NCBI GenBank assembly: GCA_003162555.1
Contig: PMNQ01000102.1
Coordinates: 1-5,035, forward strand
DNA length: 5,035 nt
Direction: 5' to 3'
Source: Gammaproteobacteria bacterium
GTDB lineage: Bacteria; Pseudomonadota; Gammaproteobacteria; Steroidobacterales; Steroidobacteraceae
Under the pieces are notes generated by a model that saw only the letters and a list, made by a program, of their open reading frames with translations, was not told the DNA's origin and made no database searches. A program made the position numbers and the translations under genes. This document shows, piece by piece, positions 4,778 to 5,035 of the stretch; position 1 is the stretch's first letter; each line of letters begins with the position of its first letter.

Positions 4778-5035
4778 ATGTCAGCGAATCATCTGAAGAC
4801 GATCACCCTGTCCGCAATCTTTGGCGCCGCCGCGATGGCGGTGGCCGGAACTGCGGCCTACGCCGCCGATAGCAAGGCCATGGACAAGCCCGCCGCCGAG
4901 AAATGCTACGGCGTGGCCAAGGCCGGCAAGAATGATTGCGCGGCCACGGGACATTCCTGTGCCGGCCAGTCGACCAAGGACATGGACAAGGCCTCGTGGG
5001 TCAGTCTCCCGGCCGGCGTTTGCGGCAAGCTTGCG
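4778..5035 (+). CDS. bufA1: DUF2282 / BufA1-type bufferin precursor peptide (3' end cut by window edge)
   Basis: Eighty-six codons are visible and no stop is reached. The ATG at 4778 has a near-ideal GGAG 7 nt upstream. Residues 1-29 are a Sec signal peptide: K7, a hydrophobic stretch LSAIFGAAAMAVAGTA, then AYA at 27-29 before ADSKAMDK. The mature part has the DUF2282 pattern: EKCYGVAKAGKNDCAA, GHSCAGQSTKD, and WVSLPAGVCGKLA, with four cysteines at C43, C54, C61 and C82. DUF2282 proteins (BufA1) are precursors of bufferins, ribosomal peptides whose cysteines are converted to thiooxazoles by an MNIO (DUF692) enzyme with a DUF2063 partner; the product is exported and binds copper. The family normally ends shortly after the fourth cysteine, so only a short tail is probably missing. 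The divergent SigF-like/NrsF operon and the candidate promoter upstream match the known regulation of such loci. The modifying enzymes would lie to the right, out of view. Confidence 0.88.
   Translation, partial: MSANHLKTITLSAIFGAAAMAVAGTAAYAADSKAMDKPAAEKCYGVAKAGKNDCAATGHSCAGQSTKDMDKASWVSLPAGVCGKLA

Overview
The window is GC-rich, densely packed bacterial DNA. It carries nine complete protein genes plus one partial gene at each edge. A short DEAD-box helicase tail, a GreB-like factor starting MSRAFVKE, a DUF5062 protein and an NrsF-regulated ECF sigma factor together suggest a proteobacterium, most likely a gammaproteobacterium of the Xanthomonadales/Nevskiales type. That placement is inference from family distribution, and no rRNA or other marker is present to confirm it. 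I see no tRNA, rRNA, CRISPR array or insertion sequence.

Layout from left to right. (1) The 3' end of an RhlE-like RNA helicase (+) converges on a GreB-like factor (-), and their stop codons overlap in a shared CTAG. (2) A DUF5062 gene (+) starts divergently from the gre-like gene. It is followed by a ParD/ParE-type toxin-antitoxin pair (+) whose genes overlap by 13 bp and whose promoter overlaps a clear inverted-repeat operator. (3) A threonine/serine dehydratase-family PLP enzyme (-, TTG start) converges on the toxin gene with a 9 bp gap. (4) A 167 bp divergent intergenic region contains a perfect 10-bp inverted repeat enclosing two smaller stems, which could fold as a three-way junction. 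(5) An exported thioredoxin-fold DUF1223 protein (+) converges on a two-gene operon (-) encoding an ECF sigma factor and its membrane anti-sigma factor of the NrsF family. (6) Divergent from that operon, at the right edge and cut off by it, lies a DUF2282 gene (+). It encodes a Sec-exported, four-cysteine peptide of the BufA1 (bufferin precursor) type.

The most interesting part is the right-hand 1.6 kb. The sigma factor, the NrsF anti-sigma factor, a SigF-like promoter (GTAACC, 15 bp, CGAT) and a DUF2282 precursor form the regulatory head of a bufferin-type RiPP locus, a copper-chelating and copper-protective system. The modifying enzymes (an MNIO/DUF692 protein and a DUF2063 partner) would be expected just past the right edge and cannot be seen here. 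The inferred circuit is that metal or thiol stress sensed by the membrane protein releases the sigma factor, which transcribes bufA1 and whatever follows it.
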